This document shows, one piece after another, positions 35,614 to 43,494 of a stretch of DNA of 64,000 nt (positions are counted from its first letter, which is position 1; the number at the start of each line of letters is the position of its first letter). The DNA is from an uncultured Lachnospira sp. (lineage in GTDB: Bacteria > Bacillota > Clostridia > Lachnospirales > Lachnospiraceae): positions 62,001 to 126,000 of the forward strand of contig CAJUTV010000003.1 in NCBI GenBank assembly GCA_910589305.1, written 5' to 3'. The notes below the pieces were generated by a model. The model searched no databases. It was given only the letters and a program-made list of their open reading frames with translations, and was not told the DNA's origin. Position numbers and translations under genes: made by a program.

Positions 35614-37668
35614 ATGTTGAATTATAAAAGATTAACGATGGCGTTATTGACAGGTACTATCATAATGTTTTCTTTTACAGGGTGTGCAGATTCTACGTCT
35701 CAAGCCCAGACACAAGTGCAGACAGACCATTCATCACAGACAATATTTACAAAGAATCAAGATTTGAATGTGGAATATACAAGTGAAGAGTTGGATGCTT
35801 ATTTTGGTGAATCAGCTTGTACAAAAATTGCACTTGGAAATGAAACCGTTGAAATTACATCACCAGGAACTTATCTGCTCAGCGGTACACTTACAGAAAA
35901 AAGTATACATGTAAATTGTAATGAAAAAGATACGATACGACTAATATTTAATGGTGTTCATATAACCAATTCGACGGCTGCACCTGTTGTTGTGGAGGAA
36001 GCAAAAAAAGTAATTCTTACCCTTGCTGAAGGGTCCAATAATACAATTATAGATTCAAGAAATACAACAGCAGACGAAGAATATTCGGCAGCAGTATCAT
36101 CAAAAGCAGACCTTACAATAAATGGCAAAGGAACACTTACAGTCAATGCAAAATATCGCAATGGCATAAAAAGTTCAGATGATTTAAAAATAGTATCAGG
36201 AACATTTGATATTGATAGTAAAGAAGATGGTATTGTCGGCAAAGACCTGCTGTCTATTCGCGGCGGAAATTATACAATTCTTGCAGGTATGGATGGAATG
36301 AAATCGACTTATGACACAGATACTTCTAAAGGAAATATTGTTATTGAGGGCGGACAATTTCAAATTACATCACAAAATGATGGGATTCAATCTCAAAATA
36401 TATTAGCTGTAAGTAATGGTACATTTACAATAAAAACAGGAACAGGGGCAAGTGAAGCTTTAAAGTCCAATAATACAAATAGCAGAGAGCGGTTTGACTG
36501 GGGAAGCAATACAACAACAGACAATTCAGAGAGCAATAAGGGACTCAAATCAGAAAATGCTACGTATATTACAGGCGGTACGTATACAATAGACAGTCAA
36601 GATGACAGTATTCATTCAAATGGACAGATTGTTATTGATGATGGAACATTTTATTTAAATACAGGTGATGATGGTATTCATGCGGATAGTTCCATTGAAA
36701 TTAATGGAGGAAGTATTGACATTCAAAAAAGTTATGAGGGTATTGAAGCTGAAAAAATTACAGTCAATCAAGGAAGTATATCCATTATATCGAGTGATGA
36801 TGGAATCAATGCTGCCAATGGAAGCAGCACAGGATTTTCAATGGGCGGCGGCATGAAAAATAATGGGCAGAAAGTGACGGAAAATACGGCATCGTCAAGT
36901 ACCATACTGTTGACAATCAATGGAGGTACAATCGTAGTCAATGCGGATGGTGATGGAATAGACTCAAACGGAAGTGTTATTGTCAATGGAGGAGAAATTG
37001 TTGTGATGGGACCGACCAATAATAACAATGCGGCATTGGATTTTGACAGTCAATTTGAAATCAATGGCGGAACATTGATGGCGTTTGAGTCAAGCGGAAT
37101 GCTGGAAGTTCCAACATCAGCAACGAATGGGTGTTGTCTGGTAACAACATTTGAGACACAGACAGATAATTTAGCATTTGAATTAAAGGATTCATCAGGA
37201 AATACAATAATGAGTTATACGCCTGTGAAAAGTTATTCTTCTGTAATTGTATATTCTGAAGCAATTAAAAGTTCAAATCAATATACAATAAAAGCGGGAA
37301 ATAGCAGTGTAGAATTGACTGCTACAGAAGGCGTTACAACAAATGGAAATATTGGTATGGGAGGAATGCCAGGCAATCAAGGTATGTTTGGCAATCAAGG
37401 CAAGCCTGATATGCAGGGCGGCAGAGGAGGTCGCGGCAATGCAAATAGTGATGGAATGGGAATGCCAAATGATGGCGCGCTAGATGAAATGGGAATGCCA
37501 AATGCAGATGGTATGCCAGATGAGATGGAAATGCCAAATAGAGGTGGAGTACCCAATGAAATGAATATGTCTGAAAATAAAGTTTACAATAATAATGTTG
37601 TTTTAGATAATATAGGACAAAAAGGGCAAACAGTTTCAGATATACAGGAAAATATGAATTTTATGTAA
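35614..37668 (+). CDS. Secreted lipoprotein with beta-helix carbohydrate-binding-like domain (DUF4353 type)
   Basis: A 684-residue exported protein. The signal ends in a lipobox FTGC with Cys24 as the lipidation site. Residues about 60-540 are a run of short parallel beta-helix turns built on DDGI and ING/VNGG repeats (for example GDDGIHADSSIEINGG and SDDGINAANGSS). The last 110 residues are rich in Gly, Met, Asn and Pro with tandem M-P-N repeats. The family is annotated as carbohydrate-binding domain-containing protein; no catalytic residues are evident. It has its own long leader and terminator. Possible roles are surface adhesion or polysaccharide binding. Confidence 0.8.
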   Translation: MLNYKRLTMALLTGTIIMFSFTGCADSTSQAQTQVQTDHSSQTIFTKNQDLNVEYTSEELDAYFGESACTKIALGNETVEITSPGTYLLSGTLTEKSIHVNCNEKDTIRLIFNGVHITNSTAAPVVVEEAKKVILTLAEGSNNTIIDSRNTTADEEYSAAVSSKADLTINGKGTLTVNAKYRNGIKSSDDLKIVSGTFDIDSKEDGIVGKDLLSIRGGNYTILAGMDGMKSTYDTDTSKGNIVIEGGQFQITSQNDGIQSQNILAVSNGTFTIKTGTGASEALKSNNTNSRERFDWGSNTTTDNSESNKGLKSENATYITGGTYTIDSQDDSIHSNGQIVIDDGTFYLNTGDDGIHADSSIEINGGSIDIQKSYEGIEAEKITVNQGSISIISSDDGINAANGSSTGFSMGGGMKNNGQKVTENTASSSTILLTINGGTIVVNADGDGIDSNGSVIVNGGEIVVMGPTNNNNAALDFDSQFEINGGTLMAFESSGMLEVPTSATNGCCLVTTFETQTDNLAFELKDSSGNTIMSYTPVKSYSSVIVYSEAIKSSNQYTIKAGNSSVELTATEGVTTNGNIGMGGMPGNQGMFGNQGKPDMQGGRGGRGNANSDGMGMPNDGALDEMGMPNADGMPDEMEMPNRGGVPNEMNMSENKVYNNNVVLDNIGQKGQTVSDIQENMNFM

Positions 37669-37700
37669 AATTGTTTACAATAAAATACAATAATATAAGG

Positions 37701-37732
37701 AGGTGTCAAGTATTTTTACTTGACACCTTTTC
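37701..37732 (+). terminator. Terminator after the beta-helix lipoprotein
   Basis: A perfect 12-bp stem: AGGTGTCAAGTA (37701-37712), loop TTTT, TACTTGACACCT (37717-37728), then Ts. Confidence 0.85.
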
Positions 37733-37806
37733 ACAGTCGTGATATGATACACGAGGCTTAACAAGAATTGTATGAAATTACTATCATAACGGCAACAGGA
37801 GTGTTT

Positions 37807-38160
37807 ATGGAGAAATTTGTTGAACAAACGCTTCTTTACGATTTTTATGGAGAATTGCTTAGTGAACATCAGCGCAATATTTATAAAGATGTGATTTTTA
37901 ATGATTTGTCACTGAGTGAAATTGCAGATGAGTATGGCATATCAAGGCAAGGTGTCCATGATATCATTAAAAGAGTCAATCATTCTTTATGTTTATATGA
38001 AGATAAATTGCATTTGGTTGAAAAGTTTTTATCGACAAAAGAAAAGCTTTGTAAGATAGAACGTTTGACAGAGGAAGCAATCGATTCAGAAGCTCTTGAT
38101 AGTGCTGATATTGTTAGGCAGATACGTATTCTTGTAAAAGAAATCATTGATAGCATATAG
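37807..38160 (+). CDS. ylxM: YlxM family helix-turn-helix protein
   Basis: A 117-residue HTH protein (UPF0122). It starts MEKFVEQTLLYDFYGELL and has the sigma-70 region 4-like HTH SEIADEYGISRQGVHDIIKR, matching YlxM. Family members bind the SRP RNA or Ffh and influence SRP function. It is 27 bases before ffh, the conserved arrangement. CAGGAG precedes ATG 37807. Confidence 0.94.
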   Translation: MEKFVEQTLLYDFYGELLSEHQRNIYKDVIFNDLSLSEIADEYGISRQGVHDIIKRVNHSLCLYEDKLHLVEKFLSTKEKLCKIERLTEEAIDSEALDSADIVRQIRILVKEIIDSI

Positions 38161-38187
38161 TTGCTGTTGCAACGGAATTGAGGTTTT

Positions 38188-39543
38188 ATGGCATTTGACA
38201 GCTTATCGGATAAACTTCAGAATATATTTAAAAATTTAAGAGGCAAGGGCAGACTTTCAGAAGCTGATGTAAAAAGTGCCTTAAAAGAAGTAAAGATGGC
38301 TTTACTTGAAGCGGATGTTAATTTTAAAGTGGTAAAACAGTTTGTAAAATCTGTGGAAGAGCGAGCTATTGGACAAGATGTAATGACAAGCCTTACGCCG
38401 GGTCAGATGGTTATTAAGATTGTCAATGAAGAGATGATTTCCCTTATGGGTTCAGAGACGACGGAGATTGCCTTAAAATCAGGCAGTGAGATTACCGTTG
38501 TTATGATGGCTGGATTGCAAGGCGCAGGTAAGACAACAACAACAGCAAAACTTGCTGGAAAATTTAAGGCAAAAGGAAAAAAGCCATTGTTAGTTGCCTG
38601 TGATATTTACAGACCAGCGGCAGTTGAACAGTTAAAGATTAATGGACAAAAACAGGAAGTTGAAGTGTTTTCTATGGGAACAAACAACAGTCCTGTTGAT
38701 ATTGCAAAAGCTGCAATCAATCATGCTAAGATAAACAATTACAATATTGTTATTTTAGATACAGCAGGTCGTCTTCATGTAGATGAAGATATGATGACAG
38801 AGCTGATTCAGATAAAAGAGCAAGTACATGTAGACCAGACCATTCTTGTTGTTGATGCAATGACAGGACAAGATGCAGTCACCGTTTCTTCTTCTTTTAA
38901 TGAAAAAGTAGGAATTGATGGTGTTATTCTTACAAAATTAGACGGTGATACAAGAGGCGGTGCCGCTTTGTCAATAAAAGCAGTGACAGGCAAACCGATA
39001 TTGTATGTTGGTATGGGCGAAAAACTTTCCGACCTTGAGCAGTTTTATCCAGATAGAATGGCATCAAGAATACTTGGTATGGGCGATGTGCTTACATTGA
39101 TTGAGAAGGCAGAAGCTCAAATTGATGCAGACAAAGCAAAAGAGATGGAGCAAAAGCTCAAAAAAGCCGATTTTGATTTTAATGATTTTTTGGAATATAT
39201 GGGACAAATTAAGAATTTAGGGGGAATTGGCTCGATTCTTGATATGCTTCCAGGTATGGGAATCGGCGGACAGATAAAAGGTCTCGATGCTTCTGCTACA
39301 GACGATGCAGAAGCTAATATGAAAAAGACGGAAGCAATTATTTATTCGATGACGCCAGCTGAGAGAAGTAATCCTAACTTATTAAATCCTTCAAGGAAAA
39401 ATAGGATTGCCAGAGGTGCAGGTGTTGATATCAGCGAAGTGAATCGTTTGGTAAAACAATTTGAGCAGATGAAAAAGATGATGAAACAGATGCCTGGTAT
39501 GATGAAAGGTGCAAAAAAGGGACGCTTTAAATTACCTTTTTAA
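38188..39543 (+). CDS. ffh: Signal recognition particle protein Ffh
   Basis: A 451-residue SRP GTPase. N domain, then G1 GLQGAGKTTTTAKLA, DIYRPAAVEQL, DTAGRLHVDEDMM and TKLDGDTRGGAA. The M domain (residues about 300-451) ends Met-rich (KKMMKQMPGMMKG) and binds signal peptides and 4.5S RNA. It works with FtsY for co-translational targeting. No SRP RNA gene was found in the window. Confidence 0.98.
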   Translation: MAFDSLSDKLQNIFKNLRGKGRLSEADVKSALKEVKMALLEADVNFKVVKQFVKSVEERAIGQDVMTSLTPGQMVIKIVNEEMISLMGSETTEIALKSGSEITVVMMAGLQGAGKTTTTAKLAGKFKAKGKKPLLVACDIYRPAAVEQLKINGQKQEVEVFSMGTNNSPVDIAKAAINHAKINNYNIVILDTAGRLHVDEDMMTELIQIKEQVHVDQTILVVDAMTGQDAVTVSSSFNEKVGIDGVILTKLDGDTRGGAALSIKAVTGKPILYVGMGEKLSDLEQFYPDRMASRILGMGDVLTLIEKAEAQIDADKAKEMEQKLKKADFDFNDFLEYMGQIKNLGGIGSILDMLPGMGIGGQIKGLDASATDDAEANMKKTEAIIYSMTPAERSNPNLLNPSRKNRIARGAGVDISEVNRLVKQFEQMKKMMKQMPGMMKGAKKGRFKLPF

Positions 39544-39763
39544 CCTTAATCTGTTTTGACGTAAATATAATAGGTTTGCAAACATAGCCCGTAAGGTTAT
39601 AGTACCGTAGGAACTACGGAAAGGTTTTTCCTCATAAAAAAGCCATAGCTTTGGAAACTGATAGCTCATAAAAAGAAATTTTCCTAAATGGTTGAGAAGG
39701 ATTAAAAGAAACATTTACTTTGTAAGTGAATGTAGTTCACTAAATAGTAGGAGGTGAAAATTC
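39544..39763 (+). promoter_or_regulatory. rpsP leader with small hairpins
   Basis: The 220-base ffh-rpsP gap holds CCGTAGG-A-ACTACGG-type stem (39606-39620) and AGTGAA/TTCACT (about 39726-39742), the latter ending 13 bases before the GGAGG site. No strong terminator is seen. A promoter or leader for the ribosomal operon is plausible. Confidence 0.35.
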
Positions 39764-40009
39764 ATGGCAGTAAAGATTCGATTGAAAAGATTAGGGGAAA
39801 AGAAGTCTCCTTTTTATAGAATTATCGTTGCAGATTCAAGGTCTCCAAGAAATGGTAGATTTATTGACCAAATCGGTACGTACGACCCTAACTACAATCC
39901 TAGTAAGCTTAACATTGATGCTGAAGCAGCTAAGAAATGGTTAGCAAACGGCGCTCAGCCTACAGAAGTTGTTGGCAAGCTCTTCAAGATAGCCGGTATT
40001 GAGAAGTAA
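39764..40009 (+). CDS. rpsP: 30S ribosomal protein S16
   Basis: An 81-residue ribosomal protein with the standard MAVKIRLKRLGEKKSPFYRI start and VADSRSPRNGRFIDQIGTYDP. AGGAGG precedes the ATG. First gene of the rpsP-KH-rimM group, 25 bases before the KH gene. Confidence 0.98.
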   Translation: MAVKIRLKRLGEKKSPFYRIIVADSRSPRNGRFIDQIGTYDPNYNPSKLNIDAEAAKKWLANGAQPTEVVGKLFKIAGIEK

Positions 40010-40034
40010 ACAAACTAGTGGAGGTGTTGTTTCG

Positions 40035-40268
40035 GTGAAAGAATTAGTTGAAGTAATTGCTAAGGCACTAGTTGAAAATCCTAATGAAGTTGTTGTAAAA
40101 GAGACAGAAAAGGATAGAGCTATTATTATTGAGCTTAAAGTTGCTCCTTCTGATATGGGGAAAGTTATTGGCAAGTCTGGAAAAATAGCAAGAGCTATCC
40201 GCTCCGTTGTCACTGCTGCATCTTCTAAATCAGATAAAAAAGTGATTGTTGAGATTGACAATTGTTAA
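40035..40268 (+). CDS. khpA: KH-domain RNA-binding protein (KhpA/YlqC)
   Basis: A 77-residue single KH domain protein: MKELVEVIAKALVENPNEV and the GKVIGKSGKIARAIR GxxG loop. KhpA partners with KhpB (not in the window) and binds many RNAs. GAGG at 40021-40024 supports the GTG at 40035. Order rpsP-khpA-rimM is conserved. Confidence 0.94.
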   Translation: MKELVEVIAKALVENPNEVVVKETEKDRAIIIELKVAPSDMGKVIGKSGKIARAIRSVVTAASSKSDKKVIVEIDNC

Positions 40269-40321
40269 AACAAAAAATAGATGGTTTGTTGAATATAGAT
40301 GATAAATCATTTGTGTTTCAT

Positions 40322-40353
40322 AAAATAAGCGGGCAGCAGCCCGCTTATTTTAT
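40322..40353 (+). terminator. Terminator between khpA and rimM
   Basis: A perfect 13-bp stem: AAAATAAGCGGGC (40322-40334), loop AGCA, GCCCGCTTATTTT (40339-40351). It splits the usual rpsP-khpA-rimM operon, so rimM needs its own promoter or read-through. Confidence 0.85.
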
Positions 40354-40396
40354 ACATGAAAAGCAGTTAATATATAGATAAGAATTTAACAGGCAA

Positions 40397-40492
40397 TTTG
40401 TGTCTATGCGTTGCTTGACACAAAGTTGCAAAAACGATATTTAGAAAATTTTGTTTTTTGTGCAGGAAAGCAGCGCAGAAATGAGGGCTTTT
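40397..40492 (+). repeat. Type-A leader element, copy A2 (before rimM)
   Basis: TTTGTGTC (40397-40404) pairs with GACACAAA (40417-40424). Loop bases TGCGTTGCTT (40407-40416) are complementary to AAGCAGCGCA (40468-40477), one G-U pair, just before GAAATGAGG. A third segment TTTGTG (40457-40462) could instead pair with CACAAA. A 14-codon frame from GTG 40400 reads through the hairpin to TAG 40442. Confidence 0.8.
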
Positions 40493-41005
40493 ATGGAAGA
40501 CTTATTAAGAGTAGGTGTTATTGCGAAAACACATGGTATTAAAGGGGAAGTAAAGTTATTTCCCACATCGGATGATTTAGACCGATATAAGGTATTGAAA
40601 AAATGTATGATTCAGACCAAACGAGAATATATTGAAGTGGAAGTTGAGTATGTTAAGTTTTTTAAACAATATGTTATCCTTAAATTTAAAGAATTTAACA
40701 GTATTAATGATATTGAACCATATGTAAAGAGCGACCTTATGGTTACAAGAGAACATGCAATACCATGTGAAGAAGGAGAATATTTTATATGTGACTTAAT
40801 TGGACTGATGGTGGTTACAGACGAGGGACAGTTGTTGGGAGAACTTACGGATGTTCTTGAGACAGGTGCCAATAACGTGTATGAAGTAACCAATCAGGCA
40901 GGAAAAAAATACCTTCTTCCAGTGATAGACCAATGTATTTTATCACATAATTTAGAAGAACAAAAAATAATTGTACATATATTACCAGGATTACTTGATA
41001 TATAA
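40493..41005 (+). CDS. rimM: Ribosome maturation factor RimM
   Basis: A 170-residue 16S rRNA processing factor binding S19. The N-terminal RVGVIAKTHGIKGEVKLFP is diagnostic; a PRC-barrel follows with GQLLGELTDVLETGANNVYEV and KKYLLPVIDQCI. The ATG at 40493 sits at the end of a type-A leader; the longer frame from 40451 is leader sequence. In most bacteria trmD follows, but here the next gene is a DUF4234 protein. Confidence 0.95.
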   Translation: MEDLLRVGVIAKTHGIKGEVKLFPTSDDLDRYKVLKKCMIQTKREYIEVEVEYVKFFKQYVILKFKEFNSINDIEPYVKSDLMVTREHAIPCEEGEYFICDLIGLMVVTDEGQLLGELTDVLETGANNVYEVTNQAGKKYLLPVIDQCILSHNLEEQKIIVHILPGLLDI

Positions 41006-41064
41006 GAAAAAATATGATATCATTATAAAGAAAATTAAATTTTTATAAAAAGGAGGTACATAAG

Positions 41065-41454
41065 ATGCCGATTCAAAACCGTAATCTAGCTATGTACATA
41101 GTTTTATCCATTGTAACTTGTGGACTCTTTGGTATTTATTGGTTTATCGTTGTAACAGATGATGTTAAAAGCATTGTAAATGATAACCAAACTCCAAGTG
41201 GTGGAGTTGCCTTTCTTTTAACACTTGTAACATGTGGTATTTATGGATTTTTCTGGGCTTATAAGATGGGTGAAAAAATTGACTATATGAAGTCTATGAA
41301 TGGTATGCCATCAGGCAATTCAAGCATACTATTTCTGATTCTTCAGATATTTGGATTACAGATTGTTAATTTAGCACTTATACAAGATTCAGTTAATAAA
41401 TTTGTTGATATGAATAATAGACCAAATGGCAATGGACCAATGAATAATTTTTAA
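41065..41454 (+). CDS. DUF4234 membrane protein
   Basis: A 129-residue protein with two or three membrane segments: NRNLAMYIVLSIVTCGLFG (about 5-25), a second at 50-70 (FLLTLVTCGIYGFFWAY) and a weaker third near 92-110. The repeated CG-I/L-[YF]G-x-[YF]W motif is the DUF4234 signature. Function is unknown. It occupies the slot where trmD is normally found. AGGAGG precedes the ATG, and a TTGATA/TATCAT pair at 40995-41023 may be its promoter. Confidence 0.8.
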   Translation: MPIQNRNLAMYIVLSIVTCGLFGIYWFIVVTDDVKSIVNDNQTPSGGVAFLLTLVTCGIYGFFWAYKMGEKIDYMKSMNGMPSGNSSILFLILQIFGLQIVNLALIQDSVNKFVDMNNRPNGNGPMNNF

Positions 41455-41481
41455 AAAATAAATTGGTCAAGGCGAAAAATG

Positions 41482-41521
41482 CTTACAGTTTGACGCGATG
41501 TTAAATTGTAAGTGTTTTTTT
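41482..41521 (+). terminator. Terminator after the DUF4234 gene
   Basis: CTTACAGTTT (41482-41491) pairs with AAATTGTAAG (41503-41512) with one G-U, followed by T7. Confidence 0.8.
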
Positions 41522-41701
41522 ATCTAAAAATTTATAGAAATGTGCGTTGTGATAGCTGTTAGATGGTTTGTGCAAGCAGCGAAACAAATTATGAATATCC
41601 TTTGACTAAATTTATATAAAATAAGTTTGAATTTACTTTTTGATGGATTTAAAATATTTTATTATAGTCAATATATTGAAATAATAAAATACACAAGTGC
41701 A

Positions 41702-41778
41702 GTGTGAAAAATAAATTTTTCACACACAAGTTTGTGCTTACGCTCAAACTTGCAGGCTGAGTAAGAATGGGGATTCAA
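41702..41778 (+). repeat. Type-C leader C1 before the ABC exporter operon
   Basis: GTGTGAAAAAT-AA-ATTTTTCACAC (41702-41725) is a perfect palindrome. Next, CAAGTTTG (41727-41734) pairs with CAAACTTG (41745-41752). Its loop CTTAC (41737-41741) is complementary to GTAAG (41761-41765), directly before AATGGGG. CAAACTTGCAGG is shared with type-A copy A5. The rest of the 41522-41701 gap is AT-rich with no gene seen. Confidence 0.55.
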
Positions 41779-43494
41779 ATGCGAAAAAAAATTTTTGTTA
41801 AATGTATGATTCAATATGGATGGTTATTATTGATAGAAGCGGTGTTAGCAATTATTGTCAGCTATACTATGGTGCAAGGCAATAAAGTTATCAGCGTTGT
41901 TATTGATGATATGTTGGGAGGAAAAGAGGTTTTGTTTGCCAGTTTTGTTATTCAGTTTTTAATATTTACAGCAGTTGGCGTTTTGGCTTCTTTTATACAA
42001 AGTATAGCAGCATTAAAATATGGTGTATATACATGTACAAAATATAAGGATTTGGTTGTTGAAAAGCTTTATTCTATAGAATATAAATATTTTGATTCCA
42101 ATTATGTGGCGACTCTTTTAAATAAAGTAATAGGTGATTTAGGAGAAATTGCGGGATTTTTAGAATCGGTACTGCCACAAATGATAAGTAATATCATTGC
42201 TATTATCATTTATTCTGTATACATAGCACAGTTAAATTTAGGGCTATGGATAGTAATTGTTGTATCCTATCCTTTGATTTTTTGGATTGCCAATATATTA
42301 GTAAAGAAAATTAGTGGTCTGCAAAATATTTTTCGGCAAAAAGTAGATAAGATGGCAGAGATTGTCCAAGATGCAGTAAATGGAATTTTAGTACTGCGTT
42401 CCTTTGGAATGGAGCAAATTTTTCAAAAAAAGATGCATAGAGCAGCAAAAGAATTGGTAGAAAATGAAGAAAAACGAACACAGATGACCAATACATCGAT
42501 GGTTATCAGAAAGGTTGTTCAATGGCTGCCCAATATTATTAGTGCTGTTTATGCCGTGTATTTAGTACAACAAGGCAATATTAGTCTTGGCGGGTTGGTT
42601 GCCTTTATTTTAGTTTTAAATAAATTTGTGGAGGCTTTTATTGAATTGCCATTTTGTATGGTTGATGCATCGGCTGGCATGGTCTGTATAAAGCGTATGG
42701 AAGAAATTTTTGATGCAAAAGAGGAGATTAGTGGAACCGAATGTGTGCCGATGGAGGTCAATGTAGCAATTTGTTTTGATAAGGTTAATTTTGGATATAC
42801 ACAAGATAATCTGGTTTTGCAAAACTTGTCTTTTGAGGTGAAAAAGGGCGAAAATATTGCTTTTGTGGGTGAATCGGGAGGCGGAAAAAGTACCATATTT
42901 CATTTGTTATGTGGATTTTATGAAAAGACCAGCGGTAGTTATCAACTGATGGGCAGGCGTATTGAAGATTGGAATAGAAATGCTTTAAGACAACAAATTG
43001 CTTTGGTTTCTCAAAATGTATTTTTGTTTCCAACGACCGTTGAAGAAAATATTTTATATGGAAATCCAAAGGCAACCCATGAAGAAATCATTGAAGCATG
43101 TAAGAAGGCAGAAATCCATGCGTTTATTATGACCTTGCCACAGGGATATCAAACCATCGTGGGCGAGCGGGGAGCCATTCTTTCAGGAGGGCAGAAACAG
43201 CGCATCTCAATTGCCAGAGCAATTTTAAAAGATGCACCAATTTTATTGTTAGACGAGCCTACGTCAGCATTAGATGTAGAAACAGAAAGCAGTATACAAG
43301 ATGCAATTGGAGCAGTTATGGCTGGCAGGACTTGCATTACGATTGCACATCGTTTATCAACTATTGTCCATGCAGATAAAATTTTAGTATTAAAGCAGGG
43401 ACATATTGTAGAATGGGGAACGCATGAGGAGTTGATGGCATTAGGACAAGTATATGCAGCAATGTATGGGGAGGCAAATAATGAAGAATTATAA
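41779..43494 (+). CDS. ABC exporter half-transporter 1 (permease-ATPase)
   Basis: A 571-residue fused membrane and ATPase protein: six predicted membrane helices in residues 1-310, then an ABC domain with Walker A GESGGGKST, Q-loop, signature LSGGQKQRISIARAIL, Walker B PILLLDEPTSALD and H-loop IAHRLST. GGGG 6 bases upstream favours ATG 41779 over 41767. It overlaps the next ABC gene by 14 bases, so they likely form a heterodimer. Both ATP sites keep consensus residues. The substrate is unknown; no peptide precursor gene is adjacent. Confidence 0.88.
   Translation: MRKKIFVKCMIQYGWLLLIEAVLAIIVSYTMVQGNKVISVVIDDMLGGKEVLFASFVIQFLIFTAVGVLASFIQSIAALKYGVYTCTKYKDLVVEKLYSIEYKYFDSNYVATLLNKVIGDLGEIAGFLESVLPQMISNIIAIIIYSVYIAQLNLGLWIVIVVSYPLIFWIANILVKKISGLQNIFRQKVDKMAEIVQDAVNGILVLRSFGMEQIFQKKMHRAAKELVENEEKRTQMTNTSMVIRKVVQWLPNIISAVYAVYLVQQGNISLGGLVAFILVLNKFVEAFIELPFCMVDASAGMVCIKRMEEIFDAKEEISGTECVPMEVNVAICFDKVNFGYTQDNLVLQNLSFEVKKGENIAFVGESGGGKSTIFHLLCGFYEKTSGSYQLMGRRIEDWNRNALRQQIALVSQNVFLFPTTVEENILYGNPKATHEEIIEACKKAEIHAFIMTLPQGYQTIVGERGAILSGGQKQRISIARAILKDAPILLLDEPTSALDVETESSIQDAIGAVMAGRTCITIAHRLSTIVHADKILVLKQGHIVEWGTHEELMALGQVYAAMYGEANNEEL

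Noticed and set aside
36480..37100. Repetitive DDGI/NGG codons as a DNA repeat or CRISPR
   Set aside because: They are protein beta-helix repeats with varied DNA sequence and irregular spacing.
40415..40444. TTGACA in type-A elements as a -35 promoter box
   Set aside because: The -10 position is not conserved among the five copies, and the bases are already explained by the hairpin arm.
41522..41778. A peptide precursor gene for the ABC exporter
   Set aside because: No short frame with a ribosome-binding site and leader-peptide features was found in this gap.
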